NCBI GenBank assembly: GCA_903853805.1 | Contig: CAINUN010000083.1 | Coordinates: forward strand, 111,373 to 175,372 | Origin: an uncultured Bacteroidota bacterium | GTDB lineage: Bacteria > Bacteroidota > Bacteroidia > Chitinophagales > Chitinophagaceae | Direction of reading: 5' to 3' | DNA length: 64,000 bases | Shown: in pieces, positions 8,289 to 18,537 of the stretch | How the letters are laid out: every line of letters starts with the position of its first letter | Position numbering within the stretch: position 1 is the stretch's first letter | The notes under the pieces: generated by a model | What the model was told of the DNA's origin: nothing | Databases searched by the model: none | Seen by the model: the letters and a program-made list of their open reading frames with translations, nothing else | Position numbers and translations under genes: made by a program

Positions 8289-10310
8289 TTAATTATTCAC
8301 TGGTAGGAAACCATACTTGTTTCCATACTCAAGCATTTGTTGGAAGAAACTTTCAGGATAAGTAACATGCACATCTTTGATTTCTTTTCCGTTCATATCT
8401 ACAGTCAATTTTGGTTGTATAAAACCACGGTAGGGTTTTACGCCAAGTTTTGAATAACGTTCCAAAACTTCTACATGTAAAGCAGCATCTACTTTCACGC
8501 CATAATTTTCTACAAGGTTCTTACCTGCTTCATAATCGCCTTCCGATTTGATGCGTTGAATTTCACGAAGTAGGTCGCCAAATAACTTTCTCAAAGCGTT
8601 ATAGTCATTAATCTTCACGAAGGTTTTGCCATTCTTCATCACCAATTCTACAACACTTGAATCTTTCCCATTTTCAAATGCCCAACGTGCTACCAACTGA
8701 CGGTTGCGCATGTGTGCTTCTTCAATATTGTCTCCTGGTTTGATACGGGTCAATTGGGTCATCAAACCATTCATCATGTAACTATAATATTCTGCTTTGC
8801 CCACTTCCGATGTAGGTGCAACACCAATTTTAACTAATTTTTTATCAAGGGCATAATACAATCCCACTAAGTCTGCACGTGCTTCTTCAAGGCAAGAAGC
8901 ATAATTTTTCAAAGTCTTGTCAGTAGTTTCCACTCCAGGATTAATTTGACCAGAAGCATGTCCTATACACTCGTGCATATCGGTATGTAAATCGGAAGCA
9001 AGATTTCCATATTGACGAAGGCGTTCTTTTATTTTATCGTTGATTACAAATTCATCAAGCATACCGCTTTTAGCGCCTGCGCTATTGTATGAACTAATAA
9101 TATTGCTTAAAGACACAGATTTAGAGCCATGTTCTTTACGGATCCAATCGGCATTCGGAAGATTCACACCAATAGGAGTAGTAGGTGCAGAGTCACCACT
9201 TTCAACAATCACAGTAATAGCTTTTGCTGTAATACCTTTCACCACTTTCTTTTTGTGTTGAGGCATCAACGGTGAATGGTCTTCAAACCATTGTGCGTTT
9301 TGAGCAATTGCAGCAATGCGCTTGGTAGCTTCCATATCTTTTATCGAAACCACACTTTCATAGCTACCTTTTTTACCAATTGCATCAAGATAAACTTCTA
9401 TAAACCCATTCACTACATCAATGCGGGATGCCGTGTCCTGAGCCCATGCAATGCTGTATTCATCAAAGGTTTTAAGGTCTCCGGTTTTGTAGAAATCAAT
9501 CAACAATTCCAGTGCTTTTTTCTGTTGGTCGTTTTCAGCAACATTCACCGCTTTGGTCAACCATTTCACTATTTCCATAATTGATTTACCATACATGCCA
9601 TCAGCTTTCCATACTTTTTCAACAATGATTCCCTTAGCATCTTTCATGGTTTTGCTATTCAATCCCCAACTTGGCGCATCGCCACGGGTATCAAACTTGC
9701 TGTAAAAATTTTCCACTTCTTTTTGCGAAACGCCTTCATAAAAATTGTTGGAAGAATTCACCACATTATCAATATTTGGACGAAGGTCAACCACTTTTGA
9801 CTCTACATTTAAGTCATAAAACAAAGGCTGAACACGTTTCCAAAAAGCTTCAACTTTTTCTCCTTTATTCATAGGAAGCTTTTTAGTGTCGCAGTTTTTC
9901 ATCACCGATGCGAAGTAGTCAAGACTACATTCAGGAATAAATTTATCATTGCTATAATGATGATGATTGCCATTCGAAAACCAAAATCTACCGCAATAAT
10001 CTTCAAACTTTTTCCAGTCGGCAGAGGTCTTGTCACCCTTATAAGTACCATACATAGCTTCAATGGTTTTACGCAACAAAATACCATGCTTGCTTTTTTG
10101 ATCGTAGATGATGTCTCTGCCCGAAAGTGCGGCTTCGTATAGATAGTAAGCTAACTCTTTTTGTTTTGACGTCAACTCTTCAAAACCCGGAACTTGGTAA
10201 CGAAGCACTTGAAGATCAGCAAAGGATTCGGCTTCTACTTTAAAGTCCTGCGCCTGAATATTTTGAGCAGTGGTTAATACAACCATCATAGACAATATCC
10301 ATTTTTTCAT
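8289..10310 (-). CDS. Dipeptidyl peptidase III (M49 family), exported
   Basis: 673 aa. A signal peptide ends near residue 21 (NIQAQ). The zinc motif HECIGH is at residues 446-451, the M49 HExxxH form with Cys as in known Bacteroides enzymes, and the third ligand motif EEARAD is at 475-480. The long N-terminal and C-terminal helical lobes fit M49. The enzyme removes dipeptides from the N-terminus of short peptides; the signal peptide places it in the periplasm or at the envelope. Upstream on the minus strand a TACTTTTA (10335-10342) resembles the -7 element. It is monocistronic and shares the terminator at 8241-8267 with tcdA. Confidence 0.9.
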   Translation of the reverse strand: MKKWILSMMVVLTTAQNIQAQDFKVEAESFADLQVLRYQVPGFEELTSKQKELAYYLYEAALSGRDIIYDQKSKHGILLRKTIEAMYGTYKGDKTSADWKKFEDYCGRFWFSNGNHHHYSNDKFIPECSLDYFASVMKNCDTKKLPMNKGEKVEAFWKRVQPLFYDLNVESKVVDLRPNIDNVVNSSNNFYEGVSQKEVENFYSKFDTRGDAPSWGLNSKTMKDAKGIIVEKVWKADGMYGKSIMEIVKWLTKAVNVAENDQQKKALELLIDFYKTGDLKTFDEYSIAWAQDTASRIDVVNGFIEVYLDAIGKKGSYESVVSIKDMEATKRIAAIAQNAQWFEDHSPLMPQHKKKVVKGITAKAITVIVESGDSAPTTPIGVNLPNADWIRKEHGSKSVSLSNIISSYNSAGAKSGMLDEFVINDKIKERLRQYGNLASDLHTDMHECIGHASGQINPGVETTDKTLKNYASCLEEARADLVGLYYALDKKLVKIGVAPTSEVGKAEYYSYMMNGLMTQLTRIKPGDNIEEAHMRNRQLVARWAFENGKDSSVVELVMKNGKTFVKINDYNALRKLFGDLLREIQRIKSEGDYEAGKNLVENYGVKVDAALHVEVLERYSKLGVKPYRGFIQPKLTVDMNGKEIKDVHVTYPESFFQQMLEYGNKYGFLPVNN

Positions 10311-10365
10311 TCTTGAAAATATATTTTTAGGACGTAAAAGTAGGGTAAAAACTCACTTCCTTTTC

Positions 10366-10393
10366 TTGAATTAGCAATAGAAGTCTATTTTTG
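10366..10393 (+). promoter_or_regulatory. Promoter of the 2OG-Fe(II) oxygenase gene
   Basis: A perfect -7 element TATTTTTG (10386-10393) has a TTG -33-like element at 10366-10368, 17 nt upstream. The start codon at 10408 is 14 nt further on. Confidence 0.55.
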
Positions 10394-10407
10394 AAAAAAC
10401 ACCACTA

Positions 10408-11346
10408 ATGAGCATTCCAGTTGTTGACCTTGCACGTTTTCAAAACGTTCATGAAAAAGCCGATTTTGTAAATGAACTCGGGCTTGCCTTTGAAAAGGTA
10501 GGTTTTGTAGCTGTAAAAAACCACGGCATTCCAAATGATTTGATTACACAGTTATATAAACATGTCCAGTCTTTTTTCTCTTTGCCCGATGAAGTAAAAC
10601 GTTCTTATGAAATTCCGATGTTAGCTGGGCAACGTGGCTATACATCATTTGGTAAAGAACATGCAAAGGGATATGATGCACCCGACCTAAAAGAGTTTTT
10701 TCAGTTTGGACAAATAGTTACAAATGATAGCCCTTTAAGAGCTGAATATCCTGCCAATGTATTTGTAGATGAAGTTCCCGATTTCACACCAACATTAGAA
10801 ACAACCTATCAAAATTTCGAAACCTGCGGATTTCAATTGCTGCAAGCAATTGCTCTTTATCTTGGTCTTGATGAACAATATTTCAACCAGCATGTAACAA
10901 AGGGAAATTCCATTCTTCGTGCCATTCACTATCCACCAATTAAGCAAGAACCTAAAACATCCATACGCGCAGAACAACATGAAGATATCAATTTGATTAC
11001 TTTACTTGTGGGAGCTTCTGCGGATGGTCTCCAAATCATGAACATGCAAAATGAGTGGATAGCTGCTACTGCTGCTCCAGATCAAATTGTAGTAAACGTA
11101 GGTGATATGTTACAAAGGCTTACTAACAATCGTTTGAAATCAACTACTCATCGTGTTGTCAATCCACCCCGAGAAATGTGGAATAGCCCACGCTTTTCAA
11201 TTCCTTTTTTCTTGCACCCTAAAAGCGAAATGAGCCTTGCTTGTCTTGATAGTTGTATTGATGTACTGCATCCAAAATTTTATGAAGATTATACTGCTGG
11301 TCAATATCTTGAAGAACGCCTTAGTGAAATTGGATTAAAGAAATAG
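10408..11346 (+). CDS. Isopenicillin N synthase-like 2-oxoglutarate/Fe(II) oxygenase
   Basis: 312 aa. The N-terminal DIOX_N region (IPVVDLARF, FEKVGFVAVKNHGI) leads to the double-stranded beta-helix core. Iron ligands are visible as HxD at His191 and Asp193 (EQHEDINL) and His248 (TTHRVVNP). The 2-oxoglutarate-binding Arg-x-Ser is at R262-S264 (SPRFSIPFF). All catalytic residues are present. The family oxidises small molecules and the substrate cannot be read from sequence; no biosynthetic cluster surrounds it. The next gene, a TauE/SafE permease, is in the same direction but has its own promoter candidates. Confidence 0.85.
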   Translation: MSIPVVDLARFQNVHEKADFVNELGLAFEKVGFVAVKNHGIPNDLITQLYKHVQSFFSLPDEVKRSYEIPMLAGQRGYTSFGKEHAKGYDAPDLKEFFQFGQIVTNDSPLRAEYPANVFVDEVPDFTPTLETTYQNFETCGFQLLQAIALYLGLDEQYFNQHVTKGNSILRAIHYPPIKQEPKTSIRAEQHEDINLITLLVGASADGLQIMNMQNEWIAATAAPDQIVVNVGDMLQRLTNNRLKSTTHRVVNPPREMWNSPRFSIPFFLHPKSEMSLACLDSCIDVLHPKFYEDYTAGQYLEERLSEIGLKK

Positions 11347-11396
11347 AGGTATGGTTTTGAAATGCTGATATACTATCTCAAAAAAACAATCAAAAA

Positions 11397-11414
11397 TAGC
11401 TTTGGCTATCTTCG
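11397..11414 (+). promoter_or_regulatory. Candidate -7 elements upstream of the TauE/SafE gene
   Basis: Two candidates sit side by side: a perfect TAGCTTTG (11397-11404) and TATCTTCG (11407-11414, one mismatch). They lie 16 and 6 nt before the start codon at 11421. If the second is used, the transcript would be almost leaderless. Confidence 0.45.
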
Positions 11415-11420
11415 TTACCC

Positions 11421-12203
11421 ATGATGTTACTTGGCTATTTTGCTGCAATTCTTATAGGTATTTCACTTGGCTTAATTGGAGGCGGTGGTTCCATTCTTAC
11501 AATTCCAGTTTTGGTTTTTCTAATGGGGGTTTCTCCAACATTGGCAACCACCTATTCTTTGTTTGTGGTTGGAACTTGTAGTTTATTAGGTAGCTTCATG
11601 GTAAGGAAAGAGATAGACCTAAGAACCACTTTGCTATTTGGATCATCATCAATTTTTTCGGTTTTACTTACTCGTAAAATACTCTTTCCTATTATTCCCG
11701 ATCATTTGTTTTCTGTTGGTAATATTTGCATAGAAAGAGATAGTTTGTTGATGATTCTTTTTTCAATACTAATGCTTGTTGCAGCCAATAGTATGATTCG
11801 ACAAGCGGTGGCTTTAGAATCAACAAGCGAAAAGAAAATCCATTACTTACTTTTGTTGGGGTTAGGCGTAGGTTTTGTTACTGGAATATTGGGCGCAGGG
11901 GGCGGTTTTTTAATTATTCCAGCGTTAGTACTTTTCAACAAAATGGAAATGAAAACTGCTGTAGCAACTTCACTCAGCATCATTACCATCAATTCACTGA
12001 TTGGCTTTTTGGGCACATTTCAAACAACTACCATTGAGTGGAAACTAATTTTACCATTTACTACTATTGCTATCTCAGGGATTTTCATAGGCACAAGTTT
12101 ATCTAAAAAAACAAAAGGGAGTTCTTTGAAAAAAGGGTTTGGGTGGTTTGTAATGATGATGGGTGTTTTTATTCTCCTAAGAGAAATAGTATTGCTTGTT
12201 TAG
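11421..12203 (+). CDS. TSUP family permease (TauE/SafE)
   Basis: 260 aa, almost entirely hydrophobic, with about eight membrane segments in two similar halves. Each half begins with the family's glycine-rich motif: IGISLGLIGGGGSIL near the N-terminus and GFVTGILGAGGGFLIIPALV around residue 155. The family exports or takes up sulfite, sulfoacetate and other organic anions; the substrate is not predictable here. The gene ends 6 bp from the convergent DUF4359-like gene. Confidence 0.85.
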   Translation: MMLLGYFAAILIGISLGLIGGGGSILTIPVLVFLMGVSPTLATTYSLFVVGTCSLLGSFMVRKEIDLRTTLLFGSSSIFSVLLTRKILFPIIPDHLFSVGNICIERDSLLMILFSILMLVAANSMIRQAVALESTSEKKIHYLLLLGLGVGFVTGILGAGGGFLIIPALVLFNKMEMKTAVATSLSIITINSLIGFLGTFQTTTIEWKLILPFTTIAISGIFIGTSLSKKTKGSSLKKGFGWFVMMMGVFILLREIVLLV

Positions 12204-12209
12204 TTTTCT

Positions 12210-12515
12210 CTATTTCTTACCGTGAAATTTATTGAAATAACCAAAACCAATAGCTTCAGCGTTTCCATTCTTCACGTAAGTCACTTTTTTATAAAAATAA
12301 AAGTCTGTGATAATAATAGATTGATTAATGTTCAGGTGAATCATGTTGGAAACATAACCATCATTTACTGCTGAGTTGGGAAGATTCTTTTCGATTTCTG
12401 TTGTGATGTATTTTTCAATATCAGACCTCAGCTGATCTTCAGTTGGATTGGTATAAACCAAGACACCCCCTGCTATCATAACCAATAGAACTACTATGAT
12501 AATTACATTCCTCAT
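12210..12515 (-). CDS. Small membrane-anchored protein, DUF4359-like (101 aa)
   Basis: The start at 12515 (MRNVIIIVVLLVMIAGG) places a membrane segment at the very N-terminus; a longer open frame to 12572 adds 19 residues of unlikely sequence. The soluble part carries NPTEDQLRSDIEKYI, then an amphipathic helix and beta-rich end (IIITDFYFYKKVTYV, IGFGYFNKFHGKK). This resembles DUF4359 proteins, whose function is unknown. It is convergent with the TauE/SafE gene and 80 bp after the carboxylase gene in the same direction, without an obvious terminator between. Confidence 0.6.
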   Translation of the reverse strand: MRNVIIIVVLLVMIAGGVLVYTNPTEDQLRSDIEKYITTEIEKNLPNSAVNDGYVSNMIHLNINQSIIITDFYFYKKVTYVKNGNAEAIGFGYFNKFHGKK

Positions 12516-12595
12516 GAAAAGTGGACACAGATTTATTAGTGTTTTATCAATTGCCGTGATAAAACTAAACAATAACCTTTAAAAATAATTTTTTA

Positions 12596-14137
12596 CTACA
12601 ACGGTATATTGCCATGTTTTCTTTTGGGTGTGTTTACAACTTTGTGTTCAAGCATTTTATATGCTTTTAACAATTTTACTCTTGTTTGTTCTGGGTTGAT
12701 GACTTCGTCAATAAAACCACGAGCAGCAGCACCATAAGGATTGGCGAATTTTTCAGCATATTCAGCTTCTTTTTCCCTCAATTTTCCTTCATGATCATCA
12801 GCTTCAGCAATTTGTTTCTTGAAGATAATTTCTGCTGCACCTTTTGCTCCCATCACTGCAATTTCAGCACTAGGCCAAGCAAAATTCATATCAGCACCAA
12901 TGTGTTTAGAGTTCATCACATCATATGCCCCACCATATGCTTTCCGTGTTATCACTGTCACTTTCGGAACAGTGGCTTCGCTAAGTGCATACAATAATTT
13001 AGCACCATTTGTAATGATGCCATTCCATTCTTGGTCAGTACCAGGAAGAAATCCAGGAACATCAACCAACACCAATAAAGGAATATTAAAAGCATCGCAG
13101 AAACGAGTAAAACGAGCCCCTTTTTTACTGCTATTGATATCAAGTACACCAGCAAGTGAAGCAGGTTGATTAGCAACAATACCAATACTTCTTCCAGCAA
13201 GTCTTGCAAATCCTACTACAATATTTTCAGCATATTCTTTATGTACTTCAAGGAACGATTCTGTATCCACTAATTCTTCAATCACCTCTTTCATGTCATA
13301 AGGTTGATTGGGATTTTCGGGAATGATATTATTGAGATGTTCTTTTATTTCGTTGCCAATTTCATAATCATAAACAGGTGCCTCTTCTTCACAATTCTGA
13401 GGCATATAACTAAGCAGTGCTTTCACGTTTTCAATGCAAGCCACTTCATTAGTGCATGCAAAATGAGTAACGCCACTCCTTGAAGCATGTGTATGTGCAC
13501 CACCCAATTCTTCGCTAGTTACATTTTCATGCGTCACGGTTTTTACAACATTTGGTCCGGTAACAAACATGTAGGAAGTGTGCTCAACCATCAAGATAAA
13601 ATCGGTAATGGCTGGAGAATAAACAGCTCCACCAGCGCAGGGTCCCATGATGGCAGAAATCTGTGGAATAACACCAGATGCTTGAACATTGCGATGAAAA
13701 ATATCGGCATAACCGCCTAAAGAAACAACGCCTTCTTGAATGCGCGCACCGCCGCTATCATTTAAACCCACAACAGGGGCACCATTCTTCATAGCAAGGT
13801 CCATAATCTTGCAAATCTTTTCGGCATGTGTTTCCGAAAGGCTACCACCAAACACCGTAAAATCTTGTGAGAAAACATACACCAACCTTCCATTTACTGT
13901 GCCATAACCAGTCACTACACCATCACCCAAATAAATTTCTTTTTCCATCCCAAAATCTTGACAACGATGGGTGACCAACATGCCTATTTCTTCAAAACTA
14001 CCTTCATCTAACAACAACTGTATGCGCTCTCTTGCCGTAAGCTTTCCTTTTTGATGCTGACTTTCTATTCTTTTAGCACCGCCACCCAATAAGGCTAGTT
14101 GTTGTTTTTGCTGAAGTAGGGTTTTCTTTTTCTTCAT
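12596..14137 (-). CDS. Acyl-CoA carboxylase, carboxyltransferase (beta) subunit
   Basis: 513 aa, the usual length for propionyl-CoA or methylmalonyl-CoA carboxyltransferase subunits. It has two crotonase-fold halves. Visible motifs: [19 protein letters not shown] near the N-terminus, the oxyanion-hole segments SGGARIQEG and [12 protein letters not shown] in the first half, and [13 protein letters not shown] plus [10 protein letters not shown] in the second. The subunit transfers the carboxyl group from carboxybiotin to an acyl-CoA, probably propionyl-CoA, in propionate or odd-chain and amino-acid metabolism. The biotin carboxylase and carrier subunits are not adjacent. A perfect -7 element lies just upstream. 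Confidence 0.9.
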   Translation of the reverse strand: MKKKKTLLQQKQQLALLGGGAKRIESQHQKGKLTARERIQLLLDEGSFEEIGMLVTHRCQDFGMEKEIYLGDGVVTGYGTVNGRLVYVFSQDFTVFGGSLSETHAEKICKIMDLAMKNGAPVVGLNDSGGARIQEGVVSLGGYADIFHRNVQASGVIPQISAIMGPCAGGAVYSPAITDFILMVEHTSYMFVTGPNVVKTVTHENVTSEELGGAHTHASRSGVTHFACTNEVACIENVKALLSYMPQNCEEEAPVYDYEIGNEIKEHLNNIIPENPNQPYDMKEVIEELVDTESFLEVHKEYAENIVVGFARLAGRSIGIVANQPASLAGVLDINSSKKGARFTRFCDAFNIPLLVLVDVPGFLPGTDQEWNGIITNGAKLLYALSEATVPKVTVITRKAYGGAYDVMNSKHIGADMNFAWPSAEIAVMGAKGAAEIIFKKQIAEADDHEGKLREKEAEYAEKFANPYGAAARGFIDEVINPEQTRVKLLKAYKMLEHKVVNTPKRKHGNIPL

Positions 14138-14159
14138 AGTCTAAATAAAAAATAGAAGA

Positions 14160-14167
14160 CAAACCTA
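14160..14167 (-). promoter_or_regulatory. -7 element of the acyl-CoA carboxylase gene
   Basis: TAGGTTTG on the minus strand, a perfect TAnnTTTG, 22 nt before the start at 14137. No TTG at the expected spacing was found. Confidence 0.45.
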
Positions 14168-14298
14168 AGGCAAAGTTTTTGAAGAAGGTAAATGCGTGCT
14201 GAGAATCAGTGTTTTTGGATAGTAGCTTATGTTATTATTTTATTTAGCCACACCATATTTGCCTAAGTGTATTCATATCTTCATTGAGTATTTGAATG

Positions 14299-14319
14299 TC
14301 TTTAAAAGCTCTTTAAAGA
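14299..14319. other. AT-rich hairpin upstream of the acyl-CoA carboxylase gene
   Basis: TCTTTAAA - 5 nt loop - TTTAAAGA is an 8-bp perfect inverted repeat in the 550-bp gap between the carboxylase and RNase Y genes. It has no T-tract, so it is not an obvious terminator; it could be a protein site. The rest of 14168-14355 shows nothing recognisable. Confidence 0.3.
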
Positions 14320-14355
14320 TGCTACTGGTATTTACTTAAGAACTTTATTTTTTAA

Positions 14356-14564
14356 AGCAAGGATTCTTCATTTTCGAATTTGAAAATTGAGTTTTCGAAC
14401 TGAAATTGGTCGTTTTAAAAGTAAAAATTAAAATGTAAAGCTGAGATTCGCCGTATTTTTACTAAAAAATTATTCGTACTAACTGAAATTTATCGTTTTT
14501 GAACTGAAATTGGTCGTTTTTGAACTGAAAATTATCATTTTTAAACTGAAATTTATCATCAACT
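14356..14564. repeat. Array A: degenerate 21-bp tandem repeats
   Basis: About ten units, best seen as AACTGAAATTGGTCG followed by a T-run, starting at 14398, 14481, 14502, 14523 and 14544. More diverged units fit at 14356, 14377, 14419, 14439 and 14460. The last five units are exactly 21 bp apart; one 20/22 slip occurs around 14439-14460. Read on the plus strand the clearest units encode seven-residue repeats such as ELKLVVF. The array sits between the RNase Y terminator and the 5' region of the carboxylase gene, both on the minus strand. See findings for the other three arrays. Confidence 0.85.
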
Positions 14565-14638
14565 AGAAGTAAATTGCCTTTACTACTAACCCTTTATTGA
14601 CATTTTTAAGGTTGCTATTCATCGCATTCTTATAAACA

Positions 14639-14674
14639 TAAAAAAACCGCCCCAAACTGAAGCGGCTTTTTTTC
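14639..14674 (-). terminator. Terminator after the RNase Y gene
   Basis: CCGC - GCGG core with flanking A-run and T-run (AAAAAACCGC ... GCGGCTTTTTTT), 14 nt past the RNase Y stop on the minus strand. Confidence 0.75.
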
Positions 14675-14687
14675 TTAAAGCTTAATA

Positions 14688-16268
14688 TTATCTTGCAATA
14701 TTCACAGCGCGTAATTCGCGAATGACAGTCACTTTTATTTGACCTGGATATTGCATTTCTTTTTGAATCTTATCGGCAATTTCAAAAGATAAACGATCGC
14801 TGTCGGCATCTGAAACTTTTTCTGCTTCCACAATCACGCGCAACTCTCGACCCGCTTGAATGGCATAAGCTTTTTCAACTCCTGGATAAGTCATAGCCAA
14901 TCCTTCTAGGTCTTTAATGCGTTGCAAGTAGCTTTGCATCATTTCACGGCGTGCTCCTGGTCTTGCACCACTAATTGCATCACAAGCTTGAACGATTGGA
15001 GAAATAATATAAGCCATTTCCATTTCGTCATGGTGGGCACCTATGGCGTTGACAACAGCAGCATGTTCGCCACTTTTTTCTGCAATCTTGGCACCAAGTA
15101 ATGCGTGGCTCAATTCGCTTTCTTCGTCGGGCACTTTACCAATATCGTGTAAGAGTCCAGCACGTTTTGCAAGCTTCACTACTTTTTGACCCAAGCCCAA
15201 CTCTGAAGCCATAATTGCGCAGAGATTGGCCGTTTCTTTAGAGTGCATCAAAAGGTTTTGTCCGTAAGAAGAACGGAAACGCATTTTACCAATCATGCGA
15301 ACCAAGTCTTTGTGCAAACCATGAACACCCAACTCGATAATGGTGCGTTCACCAATTTCCATCACTTGTTCTTCAAGTTGCTTTCGAGTTTTTTCAACAA
15401 TTTCTTCAATACGAGCAGGATGAATTCTGCCATCTTGAACAAGGCGCTGCAATGAAAGTCGAGCTAACTCACGACGAAGCGGATCGAAACAACTAAGGAT
15501 GATTGCTTCAGGTGTATCATCAATGATTAAATCAACACCTGTGGCAGCTTCAAGCGCACGGATATTTCTTCCTTCACGACCAATGATTTGCCCTTTCAGT
15601 TCATCGCTTTCAAGGTTGAAAACAGTAACTACATTTTCAATAGTTTGCTCGGCCGCAGTACGCTGAATAGTTTGAATAATAATCTTCTTGGCTTCTTTGT
15701 TGGCACTTAGCTTGGCTTCTTCCATGATTTCTTTCACGTGAGCCATGGCTTTGGTTTTTGCCTCTTCTTTCACCACTTCCACCAATTCTGCTTTCGCTTG
15801 TTCAGCAGTAAGATTGGCAACTTTTTCAAGACGCTTGATGTGTTCTTCTTGATGCTTTTCTAACTCGTTGCGTTTAAAAGCAACTGCTTCTAATTGCTTA
15901 TCAAGATTTAGCCTTAATGATTCATTTTCATTGATTTGCTTTTGAAGATTCGCATTCTTGTCATTAACGCTTTGATTTTGTTGCTTCAGTCTGCTTTCAG
16001 CTTCTACAAGCTTCTGATTTCGTAGGTTTACGTCTTTTTCATGTTCTGATTTCAGTTGCAAGAAATATTCTTTCGCCTCTAAAAGTTTTTTGTCTTTAAG
16101 GGTTTCGACATGAACTTTAGCATCATCAATAATTTTGGTTGCTTGTTGTTCAGCATCATCAATTTGCTTCTGAGTATTTTTTGCAAAAACAATTTTTCCA
16201 AGAAAAATTCCTATTAGAATAGCTGCTACCGCTACGACGGCAACTATGATTATCATTGTGGGTTCCAT
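14688..16268 (-). CDS. rny: Ribonuclease Y
   Basis: 526 aa, typical length. The N-terminal membrane anchor (residues 5-25, [19 protein letters not shown]) leads to a long coiled coil (about 30-200). Then comes a KH domain with [17 protein letters not shown], and an HD domain with LLHDIGK and AIGAHHDE. The enzyme is a membrane-bound endoribonuclease that initiates mRNA decay. All expected parts are present and intact. The gene is monocistronic with a clear terminator. Confidence 0.95.
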   Translation of the reverse strand: MEPTMIIIVAVVAVAAILIGIFLGKIVFAKNTQKQIDDAEQQATKIIDDAKVHVETLKDKKLLEAKEYFLQLKSEHEKDVNLRNQKLVEAESRLKQQNQSVNDKNANLQKQINENESLRLNLDKQLEAVAFKRNELEKHQEEHIKRLEKVANLTAEQAKAELVEVVKEEAKTKAMAHVKEIMEEAKLSANKEAKKIIIQTIQRTAAEQTIENVVTVFNLESDELKGQIIGREGRNIRALEAATGVDLIIDDTPEAIILSCFDPLRRELARLSLQRLVQDGRIHPARIEEIVEKTRKQLEEQVMEIGERTIIELGVHGLHKDLVRMIGKMRFRSSYGQNLLMHSKETANLCAIMASELGLGQKVVKLAKRAGLLHDIGKVPDEESELSHALLGAKIAEKSGEHAAVVNAIGAHHDEMEMAYIISPIVQACDAISGARPGARREMMQSYLQRIKDLEGLAMTYPGVEKAYAIQAGRELRVIVEAEKVSDADSDRLSFEIADKIQKEMQYPGQIKVTVIRELRAVNIAR

Positions 16269-16463
16269 TTAGTCTTCAAATTTTTATGTAAAACATTATC
16301 GATCGTTCTCTCTTAATTGCACCACAATTCTATAAAAAGAAATAATAGGGCTCAGAGAGTGCGCAATTTAAGAAAAGATTTCGGGAAAGGAAATGAAGTA
16401 AAAGCTTATGCTTTGAGCATCGCATAAGAAACTTTATTTTGCAGCCATTCTTAATCGTTTTTC

Positions 16464-17240
16464 ATGTTGTTTCCTTTTGCAATTTGCCATGTCTCTGTAG
16501 CCTCTTTGAAGAAAGAACCATCTCATAAATCGGAGCAGGTAAGTGAATTATTATTTGGGGAACGCGTAGAAATCTTGAAACGAAACGAGCAAGGCTGGGT
16601 TTATGTAAAAATAGATTGGGATGGCTATGAAGGTTGGTGTAGAGGCGGACAATTGACTACAATAACTAAAAAAGAAATTTCAAAAGAAAGAAAATGGCTG
16701 ATTACAAAACCAGGCGATAAAATCTTGTTTGAAGAAAATGAAATGTGGCTGCCATTAGGTGCCGAACTTAATAAACAGAAAATATTAGTAGCTGAAAATG
16801 AGGGGAAATTTAAAGGAAAGAAGGCTCTTTTAAATGAAATAGTTTTGAATGAAGAAACAATTATTACTGCTGCAAAACAATTTCTTTATGCGCCCTATTT
16901 GTGGGGAGGAAGAACAGTAGCAGGAATTGATTGTTCTGGGCTTTCGCAGATGGCATTCAAGCTCTGCAATAAAAAACTGAGCCGAGATGCAGCACAACAA
17001 GCAATGGAAGGAGAAGTTGTTGATTTTTTACAACATGCAAAAGCTGGCGATCTTGCTTTTTTTGATAATGCCGAAGGGAAAATTATCCATGTTGGCATTT
17101 TACTCGACACACAAAATATTCTTCATGCTACTGAAAATAGTGGTAGCGTTGTGATTGACAAAATTGATGGAGCAGGCATCATTAGTAAAACGCTTAGAAT
17201 GCGCACACATAACCTAAGAATGGTGAAACGCTTATTCTAA
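16464..17240 (+). CDS. NlpC/P60 family cell-wall peptidase with SH3 domains
   Basis: 258 aa. The N-terminal half holds SH3-like segments (SVASLKKEPSHKSEQVSELLFGERVEIL, GWVYVKIDWDGYEGWC). The C-terminal NlpC/P60 domain has the catalytic Cys157 (GIDCSGLSQ), His209 (IIHVGILL) and His221 (ILHATEN). The family cleaves gamma-D-Glu-diaminopimelate bonds in muropeptides. No signal peptide is apparent: the N-terminus MLFPFAICHVSVASLKK reads directly into the first SH3 strand, suggesting a cytoplasmic muropeptide-recycling role as in YkfC-type enzymes. It ends 3 bp from the convergent stop at 17244. Confidence 0.85.
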   Translation: MLFPFAICHVSVASLKKEPSHKSEQVSELLFGERVEILKRNEQGWVYVKIDWDGYEGWCRGGQLTTITKKEISKERKWLITKPGDKILFEENEMWLPLGAELNKQKILVAENEGKFKGKKALLNEIVLNEETIITAAKQFLYAPYLWGGRTVAGIDCSGLSQMAFKLCNKKLSRDAAQQAMEGEVVDFLQHAKAGDLAFFDNAEGKIIHVGILLDTQNILHATENSGSVVIDKIDGAGIISKTLRMRTHNLRMVKRLF

Positions 17241-17243
17241 AAA

Positions 17244-18350
17244 TTAGTATTCACTTCCATTATAAAAAACATGGTACATTTTCAAACCAACATTATACTT
17301 CAATACATCATAATTGAGTTCCCATGAAGGAGCTCCGCTTTGATCTGTACTGCTCATTAATGTAGTTACATCATACACTTCTCCTTTTGAAAATAATCGC
17401 AAAACTCCAGCACGATTTACATAAGCAATAGAGTTGTATTGCACCACATAATTATCAGGTACATAGTTCTCAAGCGGAATAATATCACCTTTGTAAAATG
17501 CCTTGAAAAAACCATTGCCATCCATAAATGCAACTACATTATCCCCTACTAAAAAATCAGCTTTCATTAATCCAAAATTGCGAATACTATCATCATAAAA
17601 TATTTTCAAAAACCCTTCACTCGAAACATAGGCTACTAAATCATCCCCTGATTGATAAGAATTTGGCGGGAATTTTTCTGCATTAAAAGTTTTACCCTTG
17701 TGCATAATTTTGAACTCTTTGTTAGCATCTACATAGGCTACAATATTTCGTCCCACATCAAAGCTGTTTACTAAATACTCTTCTTGTGCAATTATATTTC
17801 CTTGGTAGAAAATACGAAATTGGTTAGCGTAATTATTATATGCCGCTATATTGTCAGAAACCTGAATAGCATCTAAACTTTGAGCGGCTAAGTAGTTTTC
17901 AATTGGGTAAACTTTACCATTATAATAAGCCTTGAATTCATTCTTAATGCCATCTTGAAAAACAACCAACGAATCACCAAAATAATACTCGTTACATACC
18001 TTTGTAAGATTGGTAATTGTTCCTTTGTCAAAAACATTTAGTGACTGTGCGTTAAGGTAAAGTATAAGATTATCGCTTGTGTAAAAGTCATTAGTAAAGC
18101 CAATATTCACTTGAGTAGCACCACCTTTAAAATAGATTTTAAAGTTTCGAGAATTATCTAAAAAAGGAATTGCAATCCTTCCAGTTTTAATTAATGTAGG
18201 TGGAAGAAAGTCAATTTTCCTTTCAATCCCATTGTCCCATACCATCAATTGGTTTTGCATATCCACATAGCTTGTAAGAGGTTGTGCAATTATTATCAGG
18301 TTAGAAAAAAGGGAAAACAAGATAAAAAGAAGAAGAGGTCTCAGAGGCAT
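17244..18350 (-). CDS. Secreted beta-repeat protein of unknown function
   Basis: 368 aa with a signal peptide (residues 1-22). The mature protein consists of about eight or nine repeats of roughly 45 residues, with a phrase of the type NIVAYVDANKEFKIMHKG, then a linker with Pro or Ala-Tyr and Gly. FKIYFKG, FKAYYNG, FRIFYQG, FKIMHKG, FKAFYKG and LRLFSKG mark the strands. The pattern suggests a beta-propeller or solenoid. There is no T9SS tail or lipobox, so a periplasmic location is likely. No named family was recognised. The gene is convergent with the NlpC/P60 gene, 3 bp apart. Confidence 0.75.
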   Translation of the reverse strand: MPLRPLLLFILFSLFSNLIIIAQPLTSYVDMQNQLMVWDNGIERKIDFLPPTLIKTGRIAIPFLDNSRNFKIYFKGGATQVNIGFTNDFYTSDNLILYLNAQSLNVFDKGTITNLTKVCNEYYFGDSLVVFQDGIKNEFKAYYNGKVYPIENYLAAQSLDAIQVSDNIAAYNNYANQFRIFYQGNIIAQEEYLVNSFDVGRNIVAYVDANKEFKIMHKGKTFNAEKFPPNSYQSGDDLVAYVSSEGFLKIFYDDSIRNFGLMKADFLVGDNVVAFMDGNGFFKAFYKGDIIPLENYVPDNYVVQYNSIAYVNRAGVLRLFSKGEVYDVTTLMSSTDQSGAPSWELNYDVLKYNVGLKMYHVFYNGSEY

Positions 18351-18389
18351 ACTTTAATTTTATAAACGTTTTTAAAAGTAAATAAAAAA

Positions 18390-18438
18390 GCCGGACTGAG
18401 AACAGACCGGCCCCTATAAACCCTATCACTATGAAAAC
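18390..18438. repeat. Hairpin-plus-leader repeat, copy 1
   Basis: A hairpin GCCGG ... CCGGC (18390-18411) is followed by CCCCTATAAACCCTATCAC and then TATGAAAAC. The 43 bp from 18396 to 18438 recur at 18544-18586 with one difference. Read on the minus strand the hairpin is followed by TTTTTT, so it can be a terminator for infC. Read on the plus strand it looks like a gene leader ending in ATGAAAAC, but the frame stops after 13 codons. Confidence 0.75.
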
Positions 18439-18537
18439 TATTGTAAAACTAAACTATTTTTTCGAAAAATGAAATCAAGATTAAAATTTAAGTAGAAATA
18501 CTTAAATAATTTTTGGGGTTAAGCATAAAAAGAGAAA